Below, piece by piece: positions 45,307 to 54,465 of a stretch of DNA of 64,000 bases (position 1 is its first letter; every line of letters starts with the position of its first letter). The stretch is taken from contig JBJLGL010000013.1 in assembly GCA_045564915.1 (NCBI GenBank), forward strand, positions 284,025-348,024, given 5' to 3'. A program made the position numbers and the translations under genes. The notes beneath the pieces were generated by a model that saw only the letters and a list, made by a program, of their open reading frames with translations, made no database searches and was not told the DNA's origin. The DNA comes from JAQWRV01 sp045564915 (lineage in GTDB: Bacteria > Pseudomonadota > Alphaproteobacteria > Rhodospirillales > Rhodospirillaceae).

Positions 45307-46173
45307 TTACCCTTTATCAGACAAGCGCTGCACATAAGATTCGAACGTAGTCGACCTTCTATTCAAAACCATATCAAGAACTCTAGAATTCCCAAGAAAG
45401 CCGAAGTCATCGTAGTGTTCGTTCATGGTCGCCATTTGTGCAACTCGATCGTCTGATGCACCCCCGGCAAAAGCTCGCTCTTTCATTAGCTCTATAGGAA
45501 TTTGTTCAGCTTTGACTGGCCTACCGATTACCTTTGAAATAATGTTCGCCATATCAGACTGACTCAACGGATCCGGACCAGCTAGCTCAAAGGTACCGTA
45601 AAGCCAGCCCTTCTCTAATGTCATTATAGCCGTCGCCTGAGCAAGATCGAGCAAATCTACAACATTAAATTTCACATGTGTATTGAAAGGCATGGCATGC
45701 ACACCCTCTTCTACCACACGCTTCCAAATCGGCTCCAAGTGCTGCATATATCTGATTGGTTGAATGATCGTATAAGGCAGACCAGACTCAATTAGCATCT
45801 CCTCAGTATCGAGTTTCAGACTATGATGTCGTACTTGGCGTCTGAGCGGATGCATAACTGAATAGTATATGAATCTGCCTACACCCGCCGCTTTTGCCGC
45901 CTTAACAAAATGAGAAGTAATTGTCTTTTCGTTTGGATGCATAGGTGGACCAATATGAACAATTGCGTCTCGCCCCTTCATCGCTGCGGAGATACTATCG
46001 GGGCTATTCATATCTCCAACCGCGATAGAGGATGCCCCGATTGTACTCATTTCTTCTAACTGAACTTGATCTCGAACGAATGCAACGACTTCTGCTTTAC
46101 GATGCGAGAGCGCTTGGACAACTAGCTTTCCAGTTCGGCCATGCGAACCAGTGACCAGAACAGAAGTGGCCAT
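45307..46173 (-). CDS. NmrA-like NAD(P)-binding oxidoreductase
   Basis: A 288-residue atypical short-chain dehydrogenase. ATG 46173 is preferred: GGGAGG lies six bases upstream, and MATSVLVTGSHGRTGKLVVQAL is a clean Rossmann start. The alternative at 46221 overlaps the preceding stop. VVAFVRDQVQLEEM, DAIVHIGPP and RFIYYSVMHPLRRQ follow, with a substrate side containing YTIIQPIRYMQHLEP, FNVVDLLDLAQATAIM and GTFELAGPDPLSQSDMA. The family includes quinone reductases and redox-sensing regulators with no firm activity. It sits between the racemase-family and isochorismatase-type genes in a three-gene operon. Confidence 0.88.
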   Translation of the reverse strand: MATSVLVTGSHGRTGKLVVQALSHRKAEVVAFVRDQVQLEEMSTIGASSIAVGDMNSPDSISAAMKGRDAIVHIGPPMHPNEKTITSHFVKAAKAAGVGRFIYYSVMHPLRRQVRHHSLKLDTEEMLIESGLPYTIIQPIRYMQHLEPIWKRVVEEGVHAMPFNTHVKFNVVDLLDLAQATAIMTLEKGWLYGTFELAGPDPLSQSDMANIISKVIGRPVKAEQIPIELMKERAFAGGASDDRVAQMATMNEHYDDFGFLGNSRVLDMVLNRRSTTFESYVQRLSDKG

Positions 46174-46217
46174 ATCTTGCCTCCCATGATTACTGAGCGT
46201 TAGAGTATGACGCCTTG

Positions 46218-46967
46218 TCAAAATCTAGACAAAAGGCTTCCGAAGCCAGAAATCTTATCGTCAATGCCATTAGCACGCAGAGCATGCCAATAGGTTGCAG
46301 TATTAATAGCGACAACGGGCTTACCCAACCATACTTCCGCTTCAGCGGCTAGACGAACCATGCTTAGGTTGGTCCCAACCTGTACTATCGCATCCACATC
46401 ATCACCGTCCAAGTCATCTCTTAAAACCTTACGAAGTTTATCTTCAGGCTCTTCAGCGATCGCTGTCCACGTGGGACATTGCAAGCAAATATCTCGGACA
46501 ACTTCAAAACCACTTTCCTCCATGAATTTTTTTACCTCAGCATTGGCTACTGGGTAATAGGGCGAAACAAATGCAATCCGCCTGATATCACCATAAGCAT
46601 GAAGAGCAGCCGCCGTTGAATGAGAACCCACACTAATCTTAATTCCTGATTCGTCTTCAACCTTTTTAACAAATTCATCAGCACCTTTCTTGCCATTATA
46701 AAATGTGATAGCTGACATCCCCATAACTAGGTAATCTGGTGAACATGTCATCACGCTACGCACGGCATCAATGACATTTTCTGCGATGGTAAGAGTGCCT
46801 GCCATGAAAGAATCATTGCTTATAGCATCAGCATTTGGTGTGAATATTCGACTGTAATGGTTGGTAACACCGCGCGGACGCATATTATCAAAATCAGGTT
46901 GAACAATAGTGTTAGTTGATGGCCCGATAACGCCAAATTTTGCCCGCCAGCCTTGAACGTCAGTCAT
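46218..46967 (-). CDS. Asp/Glu racemase superfamily protein (maleate isomerase/arylmalonate decarboxylase-like) lacking both Cys
   Basis: A 249-residue protein of the maleate cis-trans isomerase/arylmalonate decarboxylase branch. Overall layout fits: GVIGPSTNTIVQPDF, ADAISNDSF, DYLVMGMSAITF, IRRIAFVSPYYPVANAEVKKFM and EVWLGKPVVAINTATYWHALRANG. In maleate isomerase two Cys act on the substrate. Here the first position reads Met84 (MGMS) and the second, normally S-C-T/G, reads V-G-T-N-L with Gly198, so neither catalytic Cys is present. It may catalyse a Cys-independent reaction or only bind ligand. First gene of the operon with the NmrA-like and isochorismatase-type genes. Confidence 0.85.
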   Translation of the reverse strand: MTDVQGWRAKFGVIGPSTNTIVQPDFDNMRPRGVTNHYSRIFTPNADAISNDSFMAGTLTIAENVIDAVRSVMTCSPDYLVMGMSAITFYNGKKGADEFVKKVEDESGIKISVGSHSTAAALHAYGDIRRIAFVSPYYPVANAEVKKFMEESGFEVVRDICLQCPTWTAIAEEPEDKLRKVLRDDLDGDDVDAIVQVGTNLSMVRLAAEAEVWLGKPVVAINTATYWHALRANGIDDKISGFGSLLSRF

Positions 46968-47161
46968 TTTCTGTCCCTTTCAGTTTAGATTTATTACACT
47001 AAGGGTATCAAATTCATCCCTTCGTTTCTTTAATTAATAACAAATGAGCCATAGAGTAAGAGTAGGGACAAGCTGTTAGATTAGCAAACAGCCACCGGGT
47101 GATCAGGTTTTGCAGCTATCCTCATAAAGGAATTTATGGAACTACTGGCATTGAGAAGCAG
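46968..47161. other. Intergenic region, no feature recognised
   Basis: About 190 bases between the racemase-family gene start and the dnaE2 stop; both are on the minus strand. No terminator with a T-run in the right orientation was identified. Confidence 0.4.
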
Positions 47162-50100
47162 CTATGCTTCATCCGAATTAGTTGGCCTCAGGGAATGGCG
47201 CAATAGAAACTGTGGAGAAAGTCGATTATGGCGTAGCCGGTCTGCACGCATACTTACCGGAGAAATAGGGGAACTATGCGCCGCTAGATCATGGAGTAAA
47301 TCGCTCATATCAATGAGCTTCTCAACCAGTATATGAACTACAGTTCCGTCTTTTTGTACGGCACCCTCAGCATAGAGTAGGCTTGAGCATAGGATTTGTT
47401 TACGAAACGATTGAAAAATCTTTGGCCATACGATTAAGTTTGCCATACCAGTTTCATCTTCTAGTGTAATAAATACTGTGCCCTTAGCGCTACCCGGACG
47501 TTGCCGACATACAGAAAGCCCCGCAATTCTTACAATAGTATCTACAGGCACATCAGATAAATTACTGGCCTGAATCACACCCTGTACCGTCAACCGCTCA
47601 CGCAAAAAAGAAACCGGGTGCTGCCGCAAGGTTAGCCGAAGAGAATTGTAATCTTCGATTACCTCTTCTTCTAAGCTTAATTGAGGCAAAGGAGTTGATG
47701 ACTCCAAAATAGCATCAACACCATGCCGCAAGCCTTCCTGTAGTGAGACTTTCGTCTCTAATGCTCTGAACAAAGGTAAATGATCTTTCTTAAGGGCCTT
47801 AACAGCCCATAATGCCTGTCGGCGGCTAAATTTTTGTCCTTTATGGGCCATCGTTGCAAAAGCATCTGCCTTAGCTAGCTTTTCCATAGTTTCCAACAGC
47901 GTCGCACTATATTGTGCAACTCGATGCCAGACATCATACAGATCGCGGTAGCCATTTTGCCGCGCCGTAATAATCAACTCGGCATCTGCGCGCTTTAATC
48001 CTTTGACCTGACACATACCAAGACGCAGAGAAATACCCTGAACCTCATTAGCATCCTCCAGTGTGCAATCCCAGTTGCTGGCGTTTATATCAACTGGCCG
48101 AACAATAATATCATGATGTAGCATATCTTGGATAATCTGCGTTGGCGCGTAGAAACCCATTGGCTGGCTATTCAGTAAGGCACAGTAAAAAGCCGCTGGA
48201 TAATGACATTTCAGCCAGGATGATACATATGCTAGAAGTGCAAAACTGAAGGCATGACTTTCCGGAAAACCATACTTGCCGAACCCTTCAATTTGCTTAA
48301 AACAACGCCTTGCAAAAGCATCCGTGTAACCATTCTGACGCATCCCTTTAAGAAATTTATTTTGCAGAATCCCAATTCTGCCGCTGCGACGCCATACTGC
48401 CATAGACTGCCGTAATGCGTCAGCTTCATCGGGTGTAAATCCAGCACCAGCGATGGCAATGCTCATAGCCTGTTCTTGAAATAACGGTATACCAAGTGTG
48501 CGCTTTAAAATGTCTTCTAATGCCTGGGAGGGATACTCAATTACCTCTTCACCACGGCGACGGCGTAAGTAAGGGTGTACCATATCACCCTGGATCGGAC
48601 CGGGCCGAACGATTGCTACTTGGATAACAAGGTCGTACAGTTTGCTTGGTTTAAGTCTTGGCAACATGCTCATCTGCGCCCGGCTTTCTACTTGGAAGAC
48701 ACCAATAGTATCTGCCCGCTGTAACATGGCATAGGTCGCAGGATCATCTTGCGGTACCGTTGCCATAGTGAGGTGATGTTTATGATGTATATCAACAAGG
48801 GAGAATGCTTTACGAATGCATGTCAACATACCCAAGGCCAAGATGTCGACCTTAAGAATACCTAAAGCATTGATATCATCCTTATCCCACTCAATCACTG
48901 TACGGTTCTCCATAGTTGCGTTGGATATTGGTACAAGGTGTGACAACGGTTTTTCAGTCAGAACAAAGCCACCAACATGCTGAGATAAATGACGAGGAAA
49001 GTGTTTTAACTGATCCGCTAGTTCAAGTGTGAGTTTCAACCGTATATCATCAGGATCCAGGCCTGCTTCGCGGACTTGCTCCTCAGGAATACAGCTAGAC
49101 GATGACCCCCATACGGTCCCTAGTAATGCTGTAATACTATCCTCTGACAAACCAAAGACTTTACCAACGTCACGTACAGCAGAACGTGTACGGTAGGTAA
49201 TAACTGTCGCTGTCAATCCAGCGTGTGAGCGGCCATATTTCTCATAAATATATTGGATAATTTCTTCGCGCCGCTCATGCTCGAAATCCACATCAATATC
49301 AGGAGGTTCATTACGCGCCGACGAGACAAAGCGTTCAAAAAGAAGATCCGTTTGGTCTGGGTCTACAGCAGTAATACCCAGACAATAACATACAGCTGAA
49401 TTTGCAGCTGAGCCTCGCCCTTGGCATAAGATACTACGGCTGCGCGCAAAAATAATTATGTCATAGACAGTGAGAAAATAAGGTGCATAACCAAGCCCAC
49501 CAATGATGCTGAGTTCGTAACTAATTTGCTTCTCAACTTTGGCAGACAAGCCTTCAGGATATCTCCAATCTGCACCTTCCCACGCTAGACGGGTAAGCTG
49601 AGTTTGGGGTGTTTCACCCTTAGAAAGACAGCCTGTTGGATATTCATAGCGTAATTCATCAAGACTAAAAGCACATGCATCAGCAATCTCAACCGTACGT
49701 GTAATTGCTGAGCTATAATCTTTAAATAGTCGTGCCATTTCTAAGGGTGGTTTATGATGGTTCTCACCATTCTTTTGTAGATGCAGGCCTGCTGTATCAA
49801 TACTATGGCGGTTACGAATACATGTGAGAACATCAAGCAACGGTCGTCTCATAGGAAGATGCATATGTATATCATTGACCGCAACTAACGGGATATTAGC
49901 GTGATCTCCTATACGAGCGATATGCCATAATCTTTGTGCATCATCTCCATATCTACGAACACAGGCACCTAAGGATAGCGCCTCGCCAAAAATCTCTTTC
50001 AAATTTCCCAATGACTTACGAAAATCTGCTTCACTATCCGCACACCTATAGGTTTCTTCGGGTGCTAATGCGATAGCCATCAATCCTGCAGCGCTAACGG

Positions 50101-50572
50101 AAACATCTTCAAGGGTAAGAAAACACTGCTGTTTAGGTGCGCGACGTTTACCCAGAGTCAAAAGTTGGCAGAGACGGCCATACGCTACACGGTTAGTCGG
50201 ATATACTAACAAACTTAGTCCATTAGAAATGTCATGTGCATCAGCTTGCCTACTATCATGCAAGTGCTTAGGTGAGGAATGCCAATCATGCATACCCTCA
50301 CCCCAGTTCCACGTTGATGCTGATAGTAAATCAAGTCGACATCCTGGAATAAAGCGGATGCCTTTTTCTTTACATGCCACATGACTGCGCACCAAGCCCG
50401 CAAGGGTATTGCGGTCAGTTAGCGCAACAGCTTTATGTCTGAGAGCTACAGCTGTTTGTACTAATTCCTCAGGATGCGATGCACCACGCAAAAAACTAAA
50501 ATTACTAGTGACCTGAAGGTCAACGTATTGTGGTTCAACCGGTACGTTACTCCCTCTAGGCAAAGAGACCAT
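47162..50572 (-). CDS. dnaE2: Error-prone DNA polymerase DnaE2 (ImuC)
   Basis: C-family polymerase of about 1136 residues that performs damage-induced mutagenic synthesis with ImuA and ImuB. The PHP domain starts YVDLQVTSNFSFLRGASHPEELV with HKAVALTDRNTLAG. The palm contains the catalytic acidic motif PPDIDVDFEHERREEI, and ILCQGRGSAANSAVCY is the usual DnaE2 block. KYGFPESHAFSFALLAYVSSWLKCHYPAAFY and a C-terminal OB domain (VRIAGLSVCRQRPGSAKG) complete it. The ATG at 50572 lies inside the end of imuB (17-base overlap); a TTG at 50578 is possible. Last gene of the cassette, under the LexA box upstream of imuA. Confidence 0.96.
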   Translation of the reverse strand: MVSLPRGSNVPVEPQYVDLQVTSNFSFLRGASHPEELVQTAVALRHKAVALTDRNTLAGLVRSHVACKEKGIRFIPGCRLDLLSASTWNWGEGMHDWHSSPKHLHDSRQADAHDISNGLSLLVYPTNRVAYGRLCQLLTLGKRRAPKQQCFLTLEDVSVSAAGLMAIALAPEETYRCADSEADFRKSLGNLKEIFGEALSLGACVRRYGDDAQRLWHIARIGDHANIPLVAVNDIHMHLPMRRPLLDVLTCIRNRHSIDTAGLHLQKNGENHHKPPLEMARLFKDYSSAITRTVEIADACAFSLDELRYEYPTGCLSKGETPQTQLTRLAWEGADWRYPEGLSAKVEKQISYELSIIGGLGYAPYFLTVYDIIIFARSRSILCQGRGSAANSAVCYCLGITAVDPDQTDLLFERFVSSARNEPPDIDVDFEHERREEIIQYIYEKYGRSHAGLTATVITYRTRSAVRDVGKVFGLSEDSITALLGTVWGSSSSCIPEEQVREAGLDPDDIRLKLTLELADQLKHFPRHLSQHVGGFVLTEKPLSHLVPISNATMENRTVIEWDKDDINALGILKVDILALGMLTCIRKAFSLVDIHHKHHLTMATVPQDDPATYAMLQRADTIGVFQVESRAQMSMLPRLKPSKLYDLVIQVAIVRPGPIQGDMVHPYLRRRRGEEVIEYPSQALEDILKRTLGIPLFQEQAMSIAIAGAGFTPDEADALRQSMAVWRRSGRIGILQNKFLKGMRQNGYTDAFARRCFKQIEGFGKYGFPESHAFSFALLAYVSSWLKCHYPAAFYCALLNSQPMGFYAPTQIIQDMLHHDIIVRPVDINASNWDCTLEDANEVQGISLRLGMCQVKGLKRADAELIITARQNGYRDLYDVWHRVAQYSATLLETMEKLAKADAFATMAHKGQKFSRRQALWAVKALKKDHLPLFRALETKVSLQEGLRHGVDAILESSTPLPQLSLEEEVIEDYNSLRLTLRQHPVSFLRERLTVQGVIQASNLSDVPVDTIVRIAGLSVCRQRPGSAKGTVFITLEDETGMANLIVWPKIFQSFRKQILCSSLLYAEGAVQKDGTVVHILVEKLIDMSDLLHDLAAHSSPISPVSMRADRLRHNRLSPQFLLRHSLRPTNSDEA

Positions 50573-52268
50573 GGACAAACCAAAGATCCAAAACGTCGGT
50601 ATCAGAAGAAGCTAAAGGGAATGGTAAATGAAACACCCAGAAGCGCTCACCAGATTCACTCTCTACGCGCCAGTAGTCGCGGACAGCGCCACCGGCCTTA
50701 CATAGGGAAAAATAAGAAGCACTATCGCCATAACGATCAGATGGGAGCAAACTATGCCACCATCGTCCGGCAATACGTTCCGGACCCTCCGCACCGGCTA
50801 AGCGATATTTAAAATGGCGCCATTCAAACCCTGAAATTGGTGCAGTATTCATATAAAGCGTATCTAGGGCTAATGATAAGGGTCTAATCGGCTCAGGCCG
50901 AGGTAGCAGGTAAATCGGTCGCGTACCTGGGCGCATCCCTGTTTTATCATCATGCAATAAACCAGTTGGATGATCATTGACGGATGAGTGTAGACGCTGA
51001 TTTTTACTGAGCGCCGGAACAAAGCCAGCCATGCGCTCAGGAATATGGGTTTTACGAACCTGAGGCCGAACTACACGCCCTAAACCAAGACGCGCTTCAA
51101 GTCTATCAACCAAGAGAGCTAAGGTCTGTCCGGAGCTTAACTGTTTTAGGTCCTGATGTTCGCCTTGGTCTAAGCAAATCTGAAAAGTGTTTAACTGTTC
51201 AAAAGAAAGTGGCTCAACAGCTATGATAGTCAGCAGAAGAAACTCAACCCCAAATCCCGTATCAAGGCCATCAAGTTTCTCGCGAAATAGGTGGAATAAG
51301 TGATCGGATTGTCGCACAGCACTTGCTGTACCCACCTGCAAACGTTCCGATGTATTGTCGGTACGAAACAGTTCAAACATAACCCTCCGCAAGCCCTTAC
51401 GGTCTTTCTCAAGGCGTTGGCAGAGCGACTCCAGTAGCTGACGTAACGCCCTTTCCACATCTTCAATGCGACCTATAGGTTCAGGAAACACCATCCGCGC
51501 TACATAGGGCAGACATTCCATCTCAGGAGATAACGGTTCATCAACTCGGCCCATCAGTTGGTCAAGACGCAGACAAACCTCTTGGCCAAATCGTCGAGTC
51601 AATGGTGCCCTTGGCAATACAAGCAGATCGGCAAGCGTGCGTATGCCAAGTTGTACCAATGTATCCAACGGGTAGGGAGATAATCTTAGAGCTGAAACGG
51701 GTATGTTGTAGAGATGAGTGCGCTGCTCTCCCTCGGGAATAATTGCCGGTATTTCTGCGTCTGCCAAGAAATGAGCAGCAGCCCAAGCAGCTCCAGGTGT
51801 ATCTGCTAGACCCAGACGTGCGGAAAACCCAAGCCATTCAATGCGTGAGGAAATATCATCCAAAGTCATCTCCTCACCACCAAACAAATGGGTGCAGCCG
51901 GTAATATCAAGCCAGAAACTAGCACCACCACTATTGTCCAGAGACTCTAGTGCGACCCAAGGGGTGTAACGTCTCGCCCAGGATAGAAGCCAGTCTAAAC
52001 AAGCTTTGTCAGATCTCTTGTCTGCATCAATAGTTTTTAGATTGGGATCGATAGCGTATGCATCTGGTAACGAAAGCCCTGGCTCTACACCGACACCCTG
52101 CGCAGCCATATTAGCTGCGACAATATGAAGGGTACCAGCTTTCGCTAAGATTGTTACTAGAGGCCTTTTACGCCACAGAGCATATGGGGGCGAGTACCCG
52201 CTCCACCGTGACCTGGTCAATCGATCGGTGGTGAAGCGGGGTAGCCAAATACAGATTACGCGTCTCAT
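50556..52268 (-). CDS. imuB: Y-family polymerase homologue ImuB
   Basis: Non-catalytic DinB-like adaptor (570 residues) that links ImuA, the beta clamp and DnaE2 during SOS mutagenesis. MRRVICIWLPRFTTDRLTR at the start is typical of ImuB and lacks the DxD acidic pair of active Y-polymerases. WARRYTPWVALESLDN, SFWLDITGCTHLFGGEE and LRLSPYPLDTLVQLGIRTLADLLVLP (helix-hairpin) follow. I start at 52268, which overlaps the imuA end by about 100 bases; the reading is open to 52346 but the family N-terminus begins at this Met. The 3' end overlaps dnaE2 by about 17 bases. The order and overlaps indicate one transcript. Confidence 0.94.
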   Translation of the reverse strand: MRRVICIWLPRFTTDRLTRSRWSGYSPPYALWRKRPLVTILAKAGTLHIVAANMAAQGVGVEPGLSLPDAYAIDPNLKTIDADKRSDKACLDWLLSWARRYTPWVALESLDNSGGASFWLDITGCTHLFGGEEMTLDDISSRIEWLGFSARLGLADTPGAAWAAAHFLADAEIPAIIPEGEQRTHLYNIPVSALRLSPYPLDTLVQLGIRTLADLLVLPRAPLTRRFGQEVCLRLDQLMGRVDEPLSPEMECLPYVARMVFPEPIGRIEDVERALRQLLESLCQRLEKDRKGLRRVMFELFRTDNTSERLQVGTASAVRQSDHLFHLFREKLDGLDTGFGVEFLLLTIIAVEPLSFEQLNTFQICLDQGEHQDLKQLSSGQTLALLVDRLEARLGLGRVVRPQVRKTHIPERMAGFVPALSKNQRLHSSVNDHPTGLLHDDKTGMRPGTRPIYLLPRPEPIRPLSLALDTLYMNTAPISGFEWRHFKYRLAGAEGPERIAGRWWHSLLPSDRYGDSASYFSLCKAGGAVRDYWRVESESGERFWVFHLPFPLASSDTDVLDLWFVHGLFA

Positions 52269-52971
52269 CACACCATTCCACAATCCATGAGTGGGAGTTG
52301 CCCTGACGGCAGCGATCCAAGGATAAAGACCAGCGAGGCCGACCAAGACCCGACCATACCGTCGCAGCAGAGGATAAGGCGCTAACAGTCCATCGTGTTA
52401 CCGCTACACTCGAAGCTGCTACGGTAAGATCAGACTGAAGTAGAAAACCAGTTGTCCGGCCCCGTTCAGCAGCCAACTGCAAGCGACGCTCTGCAGCCAT
52501 ACTAATAGGAGCTGTCAAAGCACTAATTGCAGTCGTTACATCAGCGCAGCCAAGCGCCTCTTCCATTACCCATAAGGCCTCAGTTTGATTTTTAGCTCGG
52601 GCGATGATGAGAGCACTTTCATCCAAGCCTAACATGGCTAAAGCCGGTCCATAAATCATGTCCGCAGTCTGATAACGAGGCAGACACCAGACTACGGTGC
52701 TAGTCTCTTTGGAGTGCTCTTTAAGGCGTACGGCTAACCCTGCTGTAAAGGTAGTGGCAGGTGGAGCAAAACCGCTGCAACCACGATGGTCATTGCCACC
52801 AACCACATGATGTAGACAAAACAGCGGTAGCCCACCCCAAGGTAGTGCTTGATCAATCTCTGCAACACCTAGGGATAAAACAGAATCTGGAGAACCTCTA
52901 AAACCTTCTATAGCCCGAACCTGTTGCCGCAATGACTTGAGTTTAGCTGAGATCAAGGGCGTTTTTACCAT
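52168..52971 (-). CDS. imuA: ImuA, RecA-fold mutagenesis cassette protein
   Basis: A 267-residue protein of the ImuA group, related to RecA and SulA, required with ImuB and DnaE2 for induced mutagenesis. KLKSLRQQVRAIEGF opens it; VLSLGVAEIDQALPWGGLPLFCLHHVVG is the RecA-like core strand. ETSTVVWCLPRYQ, DMIYGPALAMLGLDESALI and ALWVMEEALGCADVTTAISALT follow, with GFLLQSDLTVAASSVAVTRW. The Walker A loop typical of RecA is absent, as in ImuA. First gene of the cassette; the alphaproteobacterial LexA box lies 45 bases upstream. Confidence 0.94.
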   Translation of the reverse strand: MVKTPLISAKLKSLRQQVRAIEGFRGSPDSVLSLGVAEIDQALPWGGLPLFCLHHVVGGNDHRGCSGFAPPATTFTAGLAVRLKEHSKETSTVVWCLPRYQTADMIYGPALAMLGLDESALIIARAKNQTEALWVMEEALGCADVTTAISALTAPISMAAERRLQLAAERGRTTGFLLQSDLTVAASSVAVTRWTVSALSSAATVWSGLGRPRWSLSLDRCRQGNSHSWIVEWCDETRNLYLATPLHHRSIDQVTVERVLAPICSVA

Positions 52972-53016
52972 AGTACGTCTCTTTTCTTAGTTCATCGGAC
53001 AAGCATATTTATTAAT

Positions 53017-53031
53017 GTTCTTGTTTTGTTC
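53017..53031. promoter_or_regulatory. LexA (SOS) box upstream of imuA-imuB-dnaE2
   Basis: GTTC-TTGTTTT-GTTC, a perfect GTTC-N7-GTTC direct repeat, the LexA operator described for Alphaproteobacteria. It lies 45 bases upstream of the imuA start. SOS derepression of the cassette is the expected consequence. Confidence 0.92.
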
Positions 53032-53135
53032 TATTTTGTGTAAAAGGTCAAGAGAGAAGATTATTTACGAGATACAAGCCTATGGCTTGACCAAACAATA
53101 AGGCTGGTGCAACGGTCAGAAAAAGGGAGCTTCAT

Positions 53136-53177
53136 ATGGCTCAAAATGAAAATATAAATGCTGAAATTGAGGCGTAG
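53136..53177 (+). other. Very short ORF with ribosome site
   Basis: GGGAG lies six bases before an ATG that opens a 13-codon frame, MAQNENINAEIEA, ending at TAG. In the same frame after the stop a further 17 sense codons follow before a TAA. It may be a leader peptide, the start of a decayed gene, or chance. Confidence 0.25.
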
Positions 53178-53247
53178 ATTAGACCAGGCTTCTCATTCTT
53201 GAATAACTATTATCCCTCTATCTCTAGCTAACCAAAGGACGTATGCG

Positions 53248-54408
53248 TTGAATAATATTTTGCCTCTCACCGGTATTCGAGTTATCGAATTCTGTCACGT
53301 GGCTGCTGGACCCTTTTGTGCCATGCTGCTAGCCGACATGGGGGCCGATCTAATCAAGGTCGAACCTTTAGAAGGAGATGGATTGCGGGCATGGCCACCG
53401 CATTCAGACGGATTCAGTGAAAACTTTGCTTCAATTAATCGCAATAAACGCAGCATAGCTCTTGACCTAAAGTCTGAAGAAGACTTAGCGATTGCCAGAC
53501 GGCTCATACTATCTGCAGACGCTGTTGTAGAAAATAATCGCCCAGGTGTAATGCAACGGTTGGGATTGGGCTACGAGTCATTCAAGAATGAGAAGCCTGG
53601 TCTAATCTACGCCTCAATTTCAGCATTTGGCCAAACCGGCCCCCGTGCCAGGGATGGTGGGTTTGATATCACCGTACAGGCCGCATCGGGCGTTATGAGT
53701 GTAACCGGAGATGCCGACAGCATACCGGTTAAAGCTGGCGTACCGGTTTCTGACTTTGGCGCTGGATTATATGCAGCCTTCGGTATTGTTTCATTGTTAA
53801 GGCGTGTAGAAAACGGAGGACTAGGCGGCCACATTGATATGTCAATGTATGCCTCAAGTCTTGCCTTTTCTGCCTTACAGACTAGTGAATATTTTGGTAC
53901 TGGCAAAGATCCTGTAAGGATGGGTTCTTCTCATCCTCGTAACTCGCCTTATGAAGCCTATCCTGCCTCGGATGGGCATTTTGTTCTCGCCGCCGGTAAC
54001 AACAAGTTATTTGCGTCTGTTTGTAACGTAATTGCTCGACCAGAAATGATAGATGACCCGAGGTTCTTAAATACCCGTGAGCGGGCTAGTAATCAGAAAG
54101 CACTATACGCCATTCTTGAGCCAATTTTTGAAAACCAGCCTGTGGCGCATTGGATTGAGAAATTTCGTCCGTTAGGAGTACCTTGTGAGCCAATAAACAC
54201 CTATAGCGCAGCCATAGCCGAACCTTTGGTAGATCACTTCAACTGGGTTAGACCCCTAACTCTGCCTAATGGCTTCAAAACAAAGACATTTGCCTCGGCC
54301 ATTATTGTCGAAGGTGAAGATTTCCCCATTCGAAAGACTGCTCCATTACTAAATGGAGATCGTGACGAGATTATTAAAGAGCTTGAAGCACGAGAAAACG
54401 GGGTATGA
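53248..54408 (+). CDS. CaiB/BaiF family (class III) CoA-transferase (3)
   Basis: A 386-residue CoA-transferase starting at TTG, with AAGGA eight bases upstream; the nearby ATG at 53243 is out of frame and stops at once. TGIRVIEFCHVAAGPFCAMLLADMGADLIKVEP is the family start, NKRSIALDLKSEEDLAI and IYASISAFGQTGPRARDGG follow, and Asp in GVPVSDFGAGLYAAFG is the probable catalytic residue. NSPYEAYPASDGHFVLAAGN is in the substrate domain. It is distinct from the two enzymes at 32.7-35 kb. The next gene, an oligopeptide-type binding protein, begins 57 bases downstream on the same strand. Confidence 0.93.
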   Translation: MNNILPLTGIRVIEFCHVAAGPFCAMLLADMGADLIKVEPLEGDGLRAWPPHSDGFSENFASINRNKRSIALDLKSEEDLAIARRLILSADAVVENNRPGVMQRLGLGYESFKNEKPGLIYASISAFGQTGPRARDGGFDITVQAASGVMSVTGDADSIPVKAGVPVSDFGAGLYAAFGIVSLLRRVENGGLGGHIDMSMYASSLAFSALQTSEYFGTGKDPVRMGSSHPRNSPYEAYPASDGHFVLAAGNNKLFASVCNVIARPEMIDDPRFLNTRERASNQKALYAILEPIFENQPVAHWIEKFRPLGVPCEPINTYSAAIAEPLVDHFNWVRPLTLPNGFKTKTFASAIIVEGEDFPIRKTAPLLNGDRDEIIKELEARENGV

Positions 54409-54465
54409 CATTAGACACCTAGCTTCAATGGTTTCCAGACCCAGACGCTTATGGGATCATGAGTA

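Noticed and set aside
53136..53177. A leader peptide controlling the CoA-transferase at 53248
   Set aside because: Only 13 codons, no attenuator hairpin and no run of regulatory codons; kept only as a low-confidence feature.
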